Positions 48,297 to 56,879 of a stretch of DNA of 64,000 bases are shown here, piece by piece. The stretch comes from Micromonospora_G sp040676775 (GTDB taxonomy: Bacteria; Actinomycetota; Actinomycetes; Mycobacteriales; Micromonosporaceae): the NCBI RefSeq assembly GCF_040676775.1, contig NZ_JBFAPP010000024.1:1-64000 (forward strand), written 5' to 3'. Under the pieces are notes generated by a model. The model worked only from the letters and a program-made list of their open reading frames with translations, had not been told where the DNA came from and ran no database searches. Positions within the stretch are counted from its first letter, which is position 1. Each line of letters begins with the position of its first letter. Made by a program: the position numbers and the translations under genes.

Positions 48297-48695
48297 GTGG
48301 ATCGTTCGCTCGTGGCGACCGAGCGGCTGACCCTGGCCTACCTCTGCACCCATCTGCCGGCCATCCGGGACCTGGCCGAGGCGGGCTCGTGGTCGGAGAA
48401 TCTCGAGTGGGCGATCGGCAAGGTCCGCGACGGTGGATCCGCCACCGTGGCCTGCCGCGAACTCGGCCTGTCTCCCGAGGGACCGGGCGGCGTCGACGAG
48501 ACCCGCCGCTCGGGGTCGGCCGGGCCGCCCGGCAGCACCGGTGGGCGGCTCGTCGGACTCCCCGAGGTGGTTCTCACCGGGCAATACCGCTGCCCCTCCG
48601 GCCGCTGCAGCCGTCGGGGGCAACGCGACGACCGGGGCCGCGTACCGTTCTGCGAACTGTCCGACGTCACCATGCTGTTCCACGCCGACCCGTGA
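48297..48695 (+). CDS. Hypothetical protein with a C-terminal Cys-rich (Zn-ribbon-like) motif
   Basis: From the GTG at 48297 (GGGAG 8 nt upstream) the product has 132 residues. An N-terminal helical part (ERLTLAYLCTHLPAIRDLAE) is followed by a Gly/Pro-rich linker and a C-terminal motif CPSGRC...PFC that could be part of a zinc knuckle, though only three Cys plus a nearby His are seen. I do not recognise the family. It is divergent from the CHAT gene, 62 bp apart, and overlaps the membrane-protein gene by 4 bp. It is probably an adaptor or substrate of the CHAT protease; that is a guess from position. Confidence 0.7.
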   Translation: MDRSLVATERLTLAYLCTHLPAIRDLAEAGSWSENLEWAIGKVRDGGSATVACRELGLSPEGPGGVDETRRSGSAGPPGSTGGRLVGLPEVVLTGQYRCPSGRCSRRGQRDDRGRVPFCELSDVTMLFHADP

Positions 48696-49651
48696 TCGAG
48701 ATACTGCTGGGCGAGGTCGGCCGCCGCCTGTCCGACCGGTGGCTGGTCCGGGCGGTCGGCCCCGGCCTGCTCTGGTGCGCGGTGGCGGCACTCGGACTCT
48801 TCCTCGGCCACAGCCACCCGCTCGGGCTCGACGACGCGCTCTACCGTGCCGAGTCCGGCATCGACGAACTGCTCGGTCGCCCGACCCTGGCCGTGCTGAG
48901 CGCGGTGCTGGCCGTACTCGTCGCGACCGTGGTCGGCCTGACCGCGCGGGCCATCGGTGCGCTGGTGCGGGCCGGCTGGCTCGGGCAGTGGCGCGGGCCG
49001 CTACGCGGTACCGCGGCCCGGCTGGCCGGGTACCGCCGGCAACGGGTCCTGGCCCGGCTCGCCGCCGACCGGACCACCCTGCCGGCCGCGTACCTGCCGG
49101 AGCGGCCCACCTGGATCGGGGACCGGATCCGGCTGGCCGACGCCCGGGTGGGAGCGCAGTACGGCCTACGTCTGGGACTGATCTGGCCACGGCTGTGGGT
49201 GCTGCTCGACACCGAGGCCCGCACCCTGGTCCACGACGCGCGCGACCGGTTCGAGCAGGCCGGCACGCTCGTCGGCTGGGCGGTGCTGTACGCGACGCTG
49301 GCGGTCGTGTGGTGGCCCGCGCTCCCGGTCGCCCTGGTGCTCGCGAGTCATGGCTGGTGGCGGGGGAGGCAGGGCGCCGGGCTGTTCACGGACACGGTGG
49401 AGTCGATAGTGGATCTGCACCACCGACGGCTGGCCGAGGTGCTGGGGCATACCACCGAGGCGGGCCGGCCGCTCGCGGTGGCCACCGCCGACGCCATCAA
49501 CGACCAGTTGCACAAGGGTGCCAGCCCTTACCGGCAGCGCCACGATTCCGGTGCGGTGAGCGAGGCCACGCCGAGTTCGGACTCGACCGGGGCGAGCGAG
49601 AGCCGGGAACGCCAGCACGCCGTGCGACCGCCGCTGTCCGGGGCGGTCTGA
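48692..49651 (+). CDS. Hypothetical membrane protein of the CHAT locus
   Basis: 319 residues from a GTG that overlaps the previous stop (GTGA). It has two membrane helices in the first third (about 20-40 and 65-95), a cytosolic middle part with Arg-rich stretches (RQRVLARLAADRTTLPAAYLPERP) and a third hydrophobic pair (about 195-220, VGWAVLYATLAVVWWPALPVALVLA). A disordered Ser-rich tail follows. The last 124 bp overlap the 3' end of the kinase gene on the other strand. I see no recognisable catalytic motif. It may anchor the CHAT system to the membrane. Confidence 0.7.
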   Translation: MIEILLGEVGRRLSDRWLVRAVGPGLLWCAVAALGLFLGHSHPLGLDDALYRAESGIDELLGRPTLAVLSAVLAVLVATVVGLTARAIGALVRAGWLGQWRGPLRGTAARLAGYRRQRVLARLAADRTTLPAAYLPERPTWIGDRIRLADARVGAQYGLRLGLIWPRLWVLLDTEARTLVHDARDRFEQAGTLVGWAVLYATLAVVWWPALPVALVLASHGWWRGRQGAGLFTDTVESIVDLHHRRLAEVLGHTTEAGRPLAVATADAINDQLHKGASPYRQRHDSGAVSEATPSSDSTGASESRERQHAVRPPLSGAV

Positions 49652-51372
49652 AACACGACGTTCGCCTCCGTCCGGCCACCCGAACCGGTCCGCAGCCCGA
49701 TGAGGGTCGCCTTCGGGAACGGGCCGCGTCGCACCAGTTCGGCGAACCTGTTCCGTTGCGTCGCGTCGGGTGTCGCGCCGGCCAGCCCGGTGAAGGCCTG
49801 CTCCTGGTCCTCGGCGCTGATCGCGCAGAGGAAATCGGACGTGGCGAGCGCGGCCGCGCCCACGCGTGGGCTGTCCTTGGCGAGGCCGGGTCCGATCTCC
49901 GTCCGCAGTATGCAGATCAGCGGCAGCGGCAGGGTGAAGCCCGTCGGTGCCAGTCGCGACAGGTCCGGTATCCCCGGTAGGCCCGAGGCGGTCGGCAGCC
50001 AGCGGGGGAGTGCCGTCCGCTCCGGCAGCCCGGCCGGGTTCGGTAGGAGGGAACGGAACGGTGCCCCGGTCGGCACCCGGCTCGCCGAGCTGCCACCCAC
50101 GTCGCTGCCACCACTGTTGACCAGTCCGGCGATCACCGCGACGGCGATCACGACGATCGGAATAATCCACTCCCAGGCCGGTCGTCGGATGGTGACGGTG
50201 GAGGCCCGCATCGGGGTTGTCGTGCCCGGTCCCTGCCCCGGTCGGAAACCGGCGGACCCCGGCGTCCGGCCCGCCGGTCCGGCACCCGCCCGGCCTGCCG
50301 CTCGGGCCGAGCCCGGCCGGTCTCCAGCCGGGTTCCGCCGCAACCCCGCCAGCCGGATCCGGCGCCGCAACGGCGGACGCCGGGGCCCCTCGGGAATGCG
50401 GTTGATGACCGAGTCCAGTTCGGTGATCCACTGCGCGGGCGGGACCCGTCGGGCCGGGTCGGCGTCCAGGCTGCGCGCGGCCAGCACGCGCAACGTACGC
50501 GGCAGGTACGGCGCCGCGGCGGCGGGATCACGCAGGTGCTGGTGCCCGGCGAACAGGCGCACGGCGAACAGCCCGAGCTTGTACGCGTCACTGGCCGGGG
50601 TCGCCAACTCCTCCGCCGGCACCGCCGGCCGCAGCGCGGGTCCGTCGGTACCCCCGCCGGTGTCTCCGGTCCGGTGGTGCGGACCGGACGGCCCGGGTAC
50701 GTCGGTCGTCCCACTGTCACTCGTGCCGGCCGGATCGTCGCCTGCCCGAGTCGGCACCTGCCATTCCGGCGTCTCCGCCTGCGCCAGGACGGAGTCGCCG
50801 TCCAGTCGCATGGCGTCGCAGTCGATGAAGTAGCACCGGGGCCGGGCGGTCATGCTGAACAGCAGGTTGTTCGGGGAGAAGTCGCCGACGGCGATCCCGA
50901 GCCGGTGGAACAGGGCCAGCGCCTCCGCGGTGTCCCGGAGCAGTTCCATCCGCAGCCGGTCGCCGATGTCGAGCCCCCGGGCGTGCAGGTAGTCCTCGCT
51001 GTTGAGCAGGTACTGCGCCTGGGCGAGTACGGTCGCCGGCCCGCTCGGCAGGTCGAGCGTGATCCGGTAGTCGTCCGGCACCCGGGGCATGAGGAAGCCC
51101 CGGACCACACCACCCTTGCGTACGATCGCCACCGGCCAGGCGGCGAGTCGCCGCAGGACCTCGGCGTCCGACTCGTCGACCCGCTCGGCGAGTTGGACGA
51201 ACCGGACCAGGGAGGCGACGTCGACGTTGTCGACGAACTGTGGTGCGTACTCCTTGAAGACCAGGTCCGGGGTCCGCTCCGGGGCGTACACGGTGCCCTG
51301 ACCGCCGACACCGATCCGGGTCAGCGGGCCGAGCCGGGCCAGGTCGACCTCGGGCACGGGTGGATCCGCCAT
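49528..51372 (-). CDS. Membrane-anchored protein kinase-like protein (TerY-P triad)
   Basis: 614 residues. The N-terminal kinase fold has a Gly loop (IGVGGQGTVY), Lys40 in VFKEY, the catalytic loop GDFSPNNLLF with Asp164 and Asn169 but no preceding His-Arg, and metal-binding Asp184 in FIDCD. This pattern marks the divergent kinases that occur with PP2C and vWA proteins in TerY-P triads. After a Pro-rich region a single helix (about 395-417, WIIPIVVIAVAVIAGLVNSG) leads to an external C-terminal domain with paired Cys. The catalytic residues are intact, so it is probably active. It is third in the leftward order vWA, PP2C, kinase. Confidence 0.82.
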   Translation of the reverse strand: MADPPVPEVDLARLGPLTRIGVGGQGTVYAPERTPDLVFKEYAPQFVDNVDVASLVRFVQLAERVDESDAEVLRRLAAWPVAIVRKGGVVRGFLMPRVPDDYRITLDLPSGPATVLAQAQYLLNSEDYLHARGLDIGDRLRMELLRDTAEALALFHRLGIAVGDFSPNNLLFSMTARPRCYFIDCDAMRLDGDSVLAQAETPEWQVPTRAGDDPAGTSDSGTTDVPGPSGPHHRTGDTGGGTDGPALRPAVPAEELATPASDAYKLGLFAVRLFAGHQHLRDPAAAAPYLPRTLRVLAARSLDADPARRVPPAQWITELDSVINRIPEGPRRPPLRRRIRLAGLRRNPAGDRPGSARAAGRAGAGPAGRTPGSAGFRPGQGPGTTTPMRASTVTIRRPAWEWIIPIVVIAVAVIAGLVNSGGSDVGGSSASRVPTGAPFRSLLPNPAGLPERTALPRWLPTASGLPGIPDLSRLAPTGFTLPLPLICILRTEIGPGLAKDSPRVGAAALATSDFLCAISAEDQEQAFTGLAGATPDATQRNRFAELVRRGPFPKATLIGLRTGSGGRTEANVVFQTAPDSGGRTACWRSRLSLAPVESELGVASLTAPESWRCR

Positions 51373-51384
51373 GACCGCCCCTCG

Positions 51385-52341
51385 CTACGGCTCGATGGTC
51401 GGGGTAGCGGCGACCGCCGGCCACACCGCTAGCACGGTCCGGTCGTCGTCGTGTGTCTCCCAGCTGAAGTCGAGCAGCCAGGCGAGTCCCGGCAGCGCCG
51501 GTGGGTGGGCGAGGTTCGTGGCGAACAGCTCGCCGACCGTCCCGGTTCCGTCGCCCAGCGGGTCCGCGAATCCGTCGGTGCCCAGCACCAGTACGTCGCC
51601 GACGGCCAGCTCGACCTCCACCGGCACGATCGCCGTCGGCACCCGGGGCAGCGCGTACACGCTGTCGGGGAGCAGCTCGGAATGGGGGCCGACCGCCGGG
51701 AACAGTGGCGTCCAGCGGGTACCGCGCAGCGTCCAGGCGGTGGAGTCGCCGACCCTGGCGAGCCAGCCGAGGGCGCGGCCCGGCCCGTCCGGTCGGACGT
51801 ACGCGACCACCACCGTGGTCGCCAGTAGGCGTTCGGCCTCCTGTGGATCCGGCTCGTCGGCACCGAGCTGGCGGGCCGCGTACTCCGCCAGGGACCAGCC
51901 GGCGCAGCGCATCAGGTCCGGCCAGTCGAGTTCGGTCCCGTCGTCCAGCACCCGCGACAGATAGTCGACCACGGTGCGACAGACCATGGTGGCGCCGAGG
52001 TGGGACAGGGGAGCGCCGGAGACACCGTCGGCGACGACGGCGATCACCGCACCACTGGGATGGGGTACGACCGCACACTCGTCCTGCCGGGGCTCGCCCA
52101 GGTACCGGTGGCTGGCGCCGCGAACCGAGGCGCAGCGTACGGCGAAGTGGTCCGACGACCAGCCGTCCGCGATCATGTCGGGCCGGTACGGCCCGGCCGA
52201 CGGGCCGCGGGCCGGGAAGGGGTCGGTGGGTCGCCCGATCACGAGCGGTGCCCAGACTGCCCCGGTGTCGACGTGGGTCACCTGTGGATCGTCGGCGCCG
52301 CTTCCGCCGGAAGGAATCGACCGCACACCCGTACCGCCCAT
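51385..52341 (-). CDS. PP2C-type protein phosphatase (TerY-P triad)
   Basis: From the ATG at 52341 (GGGAG 4 nt upstream) the protein has 318 residues; a start at 52419 would overlap the vWA gene. PP2C metal-site motifs are visible: QDECAVVPHPSGAVIAVVADGVSG, LVLGTDGFADPLG and DDDRTVL. It would dephosphorylate substrates of the neighbouring kinase and possibly the vWA protein. It lies 16 bp after the vWA gene and 12 bp before the kinase gene. Confidence 0.87.
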   Translation of the reverse strand: MGGTGVRSIPSGGSGADDPQVTHVDTGAVWAPLVIGRPTDPFPARGPSAGPYRPDMIADGWSSDHFAVRCASVRGASHRYLGEPRQDECAVVPHPSGAVIAVVADGVSGAPLSHLGATMVCRTVVDYLSRVLDDGTELDWPDLMRCAGWSLAEYAARQLGADEPDPQEAERLLATTVVVAYVRPDGPGRALGWLARVGDSTAWTLRGTRWTPLFPAVGPHSELLPDSVYALPRVPTAIVPVEVELAVGDVLVLGTDGFADPLGDGTGTVGELFATNLAHPPALPGLAWLLDFSWETHDDDRTVLAVWPAVAATPTIEP

Positions 52342-52357
52342 GGTCTCCCGCACCCGT

Positions 52358-53038
52358 CTATACGACGTCCAGCGCCATTCGGAAGTTGTCGGGTCGCTCC
52401 ACGACGAGTTCGGCGTCACCGCCGCCGAGGGCCTGGCCGGACTTGATCACGCTCTTGGTGAGCGCGGCGCAGAACTCGGCGATCGCCAGACCCACCTCGA
52501 CGCCGGGGGTGGCGACGAACGCGAACTCCGGCCGGGTGGCAACCTCCAGGATGGTCGCCGCCCGGGCGTTGCCGATGCCGCAGGCGATGATGTTCGGTGC
52601 GGTCGGCGTCCGTTCCCGGTCTACCAGCCTGCGGTACGGCTCCTCCCACTGCCCTGGATCGGTGGGCTGCCCGTCGCTGAGGAAGAACACGGCGGGACGG
52701 TGCACCGAGAACCCCTCGCGTTTGAGCGCCCGGACGTCGGCCGGAATCCGGTCCAGCAGGACCGAGAAGGCGGCGCCGTAGCTCGTACCGTCCCTTACCG
52801 ACAGTTGCGGCAGCGGGCCCTCCGTACGCAGGTCGGCGAGGGCGACGTGCACGATGATGTCGTTGGAGAAGCCCAGTACGGAGAACCGCACCTTCGCCGC
52901 CGCCATCGGCTCGCGCAGCAGCGCGTCGTGCAGCGAGTTGAGCCCCGCGTTCAGCTCGTCCACCACCGGTGACATCGACCGCGACTCGTCGGCCACAAGG
53001 TAGACCGGTAGCACCCGTCCGAACGTCTCCGACATCAA
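52358..53038 (-). CDS. TerY-like von Willebrand factor A domain protein
   Basis: 226 residues forming a single vWA domain close to TerY. It has the MIDAS motif DESRS (Asp17, Ser19, Ser21), the MIDAS Thr in RDGTSYG and Asp in FLSDGQPTD. The order vWA, PP2C, kinase with short gaps is the TerY-P triad described in tellurite-resistance-linked stress systems. No other ter gene is in the window. It is first in the leftward operon. Confidence 0.88.
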   Translation of the reverse strand: MMSETFGRVLPVYLVADESRSMSPVVDELNAGLNSLHDALLREPMAAAKVRFSVLGFSNDIIVHVALADLRTEGPLPQLSVRDGTSYGAAFSVLLDRIPADVRALKREGFSVHRPAVFFLSDGQPTDPGQWEEPYRRLVDRERTPTAPNIIACGIGNARAATILEVATRPEFAFVATPGVEVGLAIAEFCAALTKSVIKSGQALGGGDAELVVERPDNFRMALDVV

Positions 53039-53140
53039 TCCTCACCGATGGCTCGTAGGAAACCCGATGCACGTTGGTGATCGCCCACCGACGTGGCCGG
53101 CCGTAGGAGTCACCGACTGTATCATGACGATCACAACGGT

Positions 53141-54148
53141 CTATGCGCCGAGCGCGACCGCGCTCGGGGCCCCGATCGGTACCCCGGCCGCGTCGATCAC
53201 CTCCGCCACCTCGCGGCGCGGAGTCGGCCACCCGGGCTGCCCGTACCCGATCCGCATGACCATCTGCGCCACCCCCGCGCGACCCAGCGCCAACCGCAGT
53301 TGTTCCCGCGCGGCGGGCACCTCGATCGGTTGGGACAGCATCGACACGGCCAGCCCCTCGGCGGCGGCGGTGAGCAGCACCCGCTGCAGCGCCTGCCCGG
53401 CGGCAACCTGGTCACGCGGGTGGTCACCGGCGCAGCCGAGCACCGCGACCAGCGGCTCGGGCTCGAAGTCCCGCCCGGGAGCCCTGGTCCGTACGCCGAA
53501 CGCCCGTTGCGGGAGCAGGTCCTGGGGTTCGGCGGCAGGCCCGCCCGCGGTTGCCGGCACGCCGTCCACGGCGGCGTCCAGCCGGACCCACCGCGCCAGC
53601 TCCGCCTGGTAGTCGCGGTCGCGCTCGAGTACCCGGTGCGCGCCCCGGACGACCTCGGCCAGCGCCTGTACCGGTGCCGCACCGATGACCAGTTCGAGCC
53701 AGCCGTCCTCCGCCCGCGCGGCCTCGACCAACCGCCAGCGCGCCTCCGGCGGCACCGGCGTCGGCCAGAACGGCCGCCGGTTGCTGTGCCGCCGGGTGAC
53801 GGCGGCATACAGCTCACGCTCGGTCGGGGTCGCCGGCCGGGGCCGGTCGGGCACCAGCCGCGCCACCACGTCCGGGTCCTCGGGGTACGGCCGCAGGCGT
53901 ACCCGGGCCGGGGTGCCGGCCGAGGCCAGGGCCAGGCGAAGGTTGAACACGGCCGCGCCGCAGCCCATCCGGGCAGCCCAGCCGGAGGGGTCGCAGGCCG
54001 GAAGTTGCCGCTGCGGGTCGACCCGGACCTCGATCCCGCCGTGGCGCAACTGGAAGCGCCACGGCTGGCTGTTGTGCAGGGACGGGGCCCGGATCGCCGC
54101 GGCCACCGCCGGGCGCAGGTCACTGAGCGTGTACGGAGCGAGCGTCAT
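53141..54148 (-). CDS. Acg-like nitroreductase family protein (copy 1)
   Basis: From the ATG at 54148 the protein has 335 residues, close to mycobacterial Acg (Rv2032), a DosR-regulated member of the nitroreductase fold. The N-terminal RAPSLHNSQPWRFQ is diagnostic for the family, as are ELYAAVTRRHSNRRPF and AEGLAVSMLSQPIEV. Acg proteins bind FMN but cover it with a lid, and are thought to store or sequester flavin rather than reduce nitro compounds. It lies beside devR and about 200 bp from a DosR-type box. A second copy is at 56880. Confidence 0.85.
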   Translation of the reverse strand: MTLAPYTLSDLRPAVAAAIRAPSLHNSQPWRFQLRHGGIEVRVDPQRQLPACDPSGWAARMGCGAAVFNLRLALASAGTPARVRLRPYPEDPDVVARLVPDRPRPATPTERELYAAVTRRHSNRRPFWPTPVPPEARWRLVEAARAEDGWLELVIGAAPVQALAEVVRGAHRVLERDRDYQAELARWVRLDAAVDGVPATAGGPAAEPQDLLPQRAFGVRTRAPGRDFEPEPLVAVLGCAGDHPRDQVAAGQALQRVLLTAAAEGLAVSMLSQPIEVPAAREQLRLALGRAGVAQMVMRIGYGQPGWPTPRREVAEVIDAAGVPIGAPSAVALGA

Positions 54149-54350
54149 GACATCTTCCCGGTGGTCGGTCCCGGTCTGCCGACCGGTGTGTCGGGTGTTC
54201 CTGCCTCCACCCTCCGTCCGGCGACCCCGGTCCGGGCAGGGGCATCGGTCCCGACCCGCCGGGTCGAGTGGCCCGACCCGCACCGGCCGATCCTCGACCC
54301 GCCGACCTGCGCCGTCGGGTAGCCGGGCCGGTCACGGGGTGACCCACGGC

Positions 54351-54365
54351 GGGACCTTCGGCCCT
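54351..54365. promoter_or_regulatory. DosR/DevR-type box upstream of devR
   Basis: GGGACCTTCGGCCCT matches the DosR palindrome core (GGGACT-NNN-G-NCCC type). It ends 35 bp before the devR ATG, and about 200 bp from the divergent acg-like gene. Confidence 0.65.
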
Positions 54366-54400
54366 GTGCACGGGCCGATGCGGGCGGGTAGAAACGAGGG

Positions 54401-55039
54401 ATGATCCGAGTCTTCCTCCTCGACGACCACGAGGTCGTCCGCCGTGGCCTGGCCGACCTGCTGCACACCGCCGGTGACATCGAGGTGGTCGGCGAGTCCG
54501 GGTCGGCGCGGGAGGCGACCGTACGGATCCCCGCGCTCCGCCCGGACGTGGCGATCCTCGACGCCCGGCTGCCCGACGGCAACGGCATCGACGTGTGCCG
54601 GGACGTGCGCTCGGTCGACTCGTCGATCCGGGGCCTGATCCTCACCTCGTACGAGGACGACGAAGCGCTATTCGCCGCGATCATGGCCGGCGCCGCCGGT
54701 TACGTGCTCAAGCAGATCCGCGGCACTGACCTGGTCGACGGGGTGCGCCGGGTGGCGGCGGGGCAGTCGTTGCTCGATCCGGCGGTGACCCAGCGGGTGC
54801 TGGAACGGGTCCGCAACGGGGTCGAGGCCCCGCGCGAGCTGAAGGCCCTCACCGAGCAGGAGCGGCGGATCCTGGAGTACGTGGCCGAGGGGATGACCAA
54901 CCGGGAGATCGCGGCGAAGATGTTCCTCGCCGAGAAGACGATCAAGAACTACGTGTCGAGCCTGCTGGCGAAGCTCGGCCTGGAGCGCCGTACGCAGGCG
55001 GCGGTACTCGCCACCCGGCTACTGGGCCAGCGCCCCTGA
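54401..55039 (+). CDS. devR: NarL/LuxR-family response regulator, DevR (DosR)-like
   Basis: This 212-residue protein has a receiver domain with the phosphoacceptor Asp54 (AILDARLPDG), Thr82 and Lys104 (YVLKQIRG) at the same numbers as in mycobacterial DosR. A LuxR-type HTH (LTEQERRILEYVAEGMTNREIAAKMFLAEKTIKNYVSSLLAKL) follows. It activates dormancy/hypoxia genes on phosphorylation by DevS-type kinases. The cognate kinase at 55079 is convergent. A DosR-type box before the gene suggests autoregulation. Confidence 0.92.
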   Translation: MIRVFLLDDHEVVRRGLADLLHTAGDIEVVGESGSAREATVRIPALRPDVAILDARLPDGNGIDVCRDVRSVDSSIRGLILTSYEDDEALFAAIMAGAAGYVLKQIRGTDLVDGVRRVAAGQSLLDPAVTQRVLERVRNGVEAPRELKALTEQERRILEYVAEGMTNREIAAKMFLAEKTIKNYVSSLLAKLGLERRTQAAVLATRLLGQRP

Positions 55040-55078
55040 CCGGTTCCGGCGGGGCGGTGCGAGCAACGTCCCGCGCGC

Positions 55079-56812
55079 TCAGTCGCCCAGCGGCACGCGC
55101 CAGCGCACGCTGGTGCCGTACGGCTCCGCCGGCCCGATGGTGAACTCGCCGCCCAGCCGCTCCGCCCGCTCCCGCATGTTGACCAGGCCGCCCCGCGCCC
55201 GGTTCGGGTCCGGGGGGCCACCGCCGCCGTTGTCGTCGACGCTGAGCGTCAGCCAGCCCGAATCGACCTCCACCCGCACGGTGAGTCGGGACGCGGCGGC
55301 GTGCCGTACCGCGTTCGACAGCGCCTCACGCAGCACGGCGAGCAACTCGGGGCGGGTCGCGTCGGGTACCGCGCTGTCGACCGGCCCGACGATCTCCAGG
55401 CTCGGCCGGAAGCCGACCGCGCCGGCCGCCGAGTCGACCTCGGCCCGGATGTCCGTACGCAGCGTCGCGCTCATCGGCGTACGCAGCTCGAAGATCGCCC
55501 GACGGATGTCGCGGATGGTGGAGTCGAGTTCGTCGACCGCGGCGTTGATCCGCTGCCCGATCTCGGGCCGGGCGGCCAGCGGCACCGTGCTCTGCAACTG
55601 CAGCCCGGTGGCGAACAGTCGCTGGATCACCACGTCGTGCAGGTCGCGGGCGATCCGTTCCCGGTCCTCCAGCACCACCAGCAGCTCGCGTTCCTCCTGC
55701 GCCCGGGCCCGTTCCATCGCCAGGGCCGCCTGGGCGGCGAAGCTGGCCAGCAACGGCACCTCGTCGTCGCCGCGCTGCGCCGAACCCACCGGATATGCCA
55801 CCACCAGCACGCCGTGCAGGGTGCCGGCCGCGGAGAGCGGGGAGACCATCGCCGGGCCGTCGGTGACCCGTACCGGCCAGGTGGCGGCCTTGGCCAGGCT
55901 TTCCACGACGGTGTGCCGGTGGTCGGTCACCGAGGCGGCGAACGACGCGTCGGCGGCCGGCAGGATCATGCCTACCGGTGGCGCCTCGTCGGGCTCGGCC
56001 GCGTCGACCACCTCGACCACGAACTGCTCGGCTTCCTCGTCGTAGAGCAGCACGAGGACCATCTCGGCCTCGGCGAGTTCCCGGGCCCGGCGGGCGACCA
56101 GGGCCAGCGCGTCGGTCCGCCGCACCTCACCCAGGAGCACCGAGGTGATCTCGGCGGTGGCGGCGAGCCACCGTTCCCGGCGGTGGGCCACCGCGTAGAG
56201 GCGCGCGTTCTCGATCGCCACCCCCGCGGCGGCCGCCAGTGCGACCGCGATCTCCTCGTCGTCCTGCGTGAACTCCCGCGCGGCCTGCTTCTCCGCCAGG
56301 TACAGGTTGCCGTAGACCTGGTCCCGGATCCGCACCGGTACGCCGAGGAAGCTGTGCATCGGCGGATGGTTCGACGGGAAGCCGTACGACTGGGCGTGCT
56401 CGGTGATGTCGGGCATCCGTACCGGGCGCGGGTCGGCGATCAGCAGCCCGAGCACACCCCGACCGCTGGGCAGGTCGCCGATGCGCGCGTGCAGCTCCGG
56501 GTCGATGCCGTGCGTGATGAACTCGGTCAGCAGCCGGTCGGGGCCGATCACGCCCAGCGCGCCGTACCGGGCACCGAGCAGTTCGCACGCCGCCTCGACG
56601 ATCCGGCGCAGGGTGCTGCGCAGGTCGAGATCCGAGCCGATCGCCACCACCGCGTCCAGTAGCGCCCGCAACCGTTCGCGGCTGGTGACGACCTCACCGA
56701 CCCGGTCGAGCATCTCCTGGAGCAACTCGTCCAGCCGTACCCGGGACAGCGGACTCAGCCCGAGCGAGGGAGTGTCGCGCCGGTCAGCGTCGGGATGTTC
56801 TGACGGGTGCAT
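55079..56812 (-). CDS. devS: GAF-GAF sensor histidine kinase, DevS/DosT-like
   Basis: 577 residues with two GAF domains (about 55-205 and 225-370), a HisKA_3 dimerisation domain with phosphoacceptor His392 (RIARDLHDVVIQRLF), and an HATPase domain (N-box LREALSNAVRHA, G-box DNGGGGPPDP and RGGLVNMRERAERLGG). His149 in NHPPM aligns in both sequence and number with the haem-binding His149 of mycobacterial DevS, so it probably binds haem and senses O2, NO, CO or redox state. It should phosphorylate the DevR-like regulator at 54401. No membrane helices are seen. Confidence 0.92.
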   Translation of the reverse strand: MHPSEHPDADRRDTPSLGLSPLSRVRLDELLQEMLDRVGEVVTSRERLRALLDAVVAIGSDLDLRSTLRRIVEAACELLGARYGALGVIGPDRLLTEFITHGIDPELHARIGDLPSGRGVLGLLIADPRPVRMPDITEHAQSYGFPSNHPPMHSFLGVPVRIRDQVYGNLYLAEKQAAREFTQDDEEIAVALAAAAGVAIENARLYAVAHRRERWLAATAEITSVLLGEVRRTDALALVARRARELAEAEMVLVLLYDEEAEQFVVEVVDAAEPDEAPPVGMILPAADASFAASVTDHRHTVVESLAKAATWPVRVTDGPAMVSPLSAAGTLHGVLVVAYPVGSAQRGDDEVPLLASFAAQAALAMERARAQEERELLVVLEDRERIARDLHDVVIQRLFATGLQLQSTVPLAARPEIGQRINAAVDELDSTIRDIRRAIFELRTPMSATLRTDIRAEVDSAAGAVGFRPSLEIVGPVDSAVPDATRPELLAVLREALSNAVRHAAASRLTVRVEVDSGWLTLSVDDNGGGGPPDPNRARGGLVNMRERAERLGGEFTIGPAEPYGTSVRWRVPLGD

Positions 56813-56879
56813 CCGCCGATGCTATCGGTGCAGCCGGTGATCTTGCGATTGGCCCGCGTGCGGAATCGGTCGTCGGCGG

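Noticed and set aside
54149..54300. A GGTCGG...CCGACC repeat considered as another DosR box
   Set aside because: It lacks the GGGAC-core of the two clear boxes and is probably chance in GC-rich DNA.
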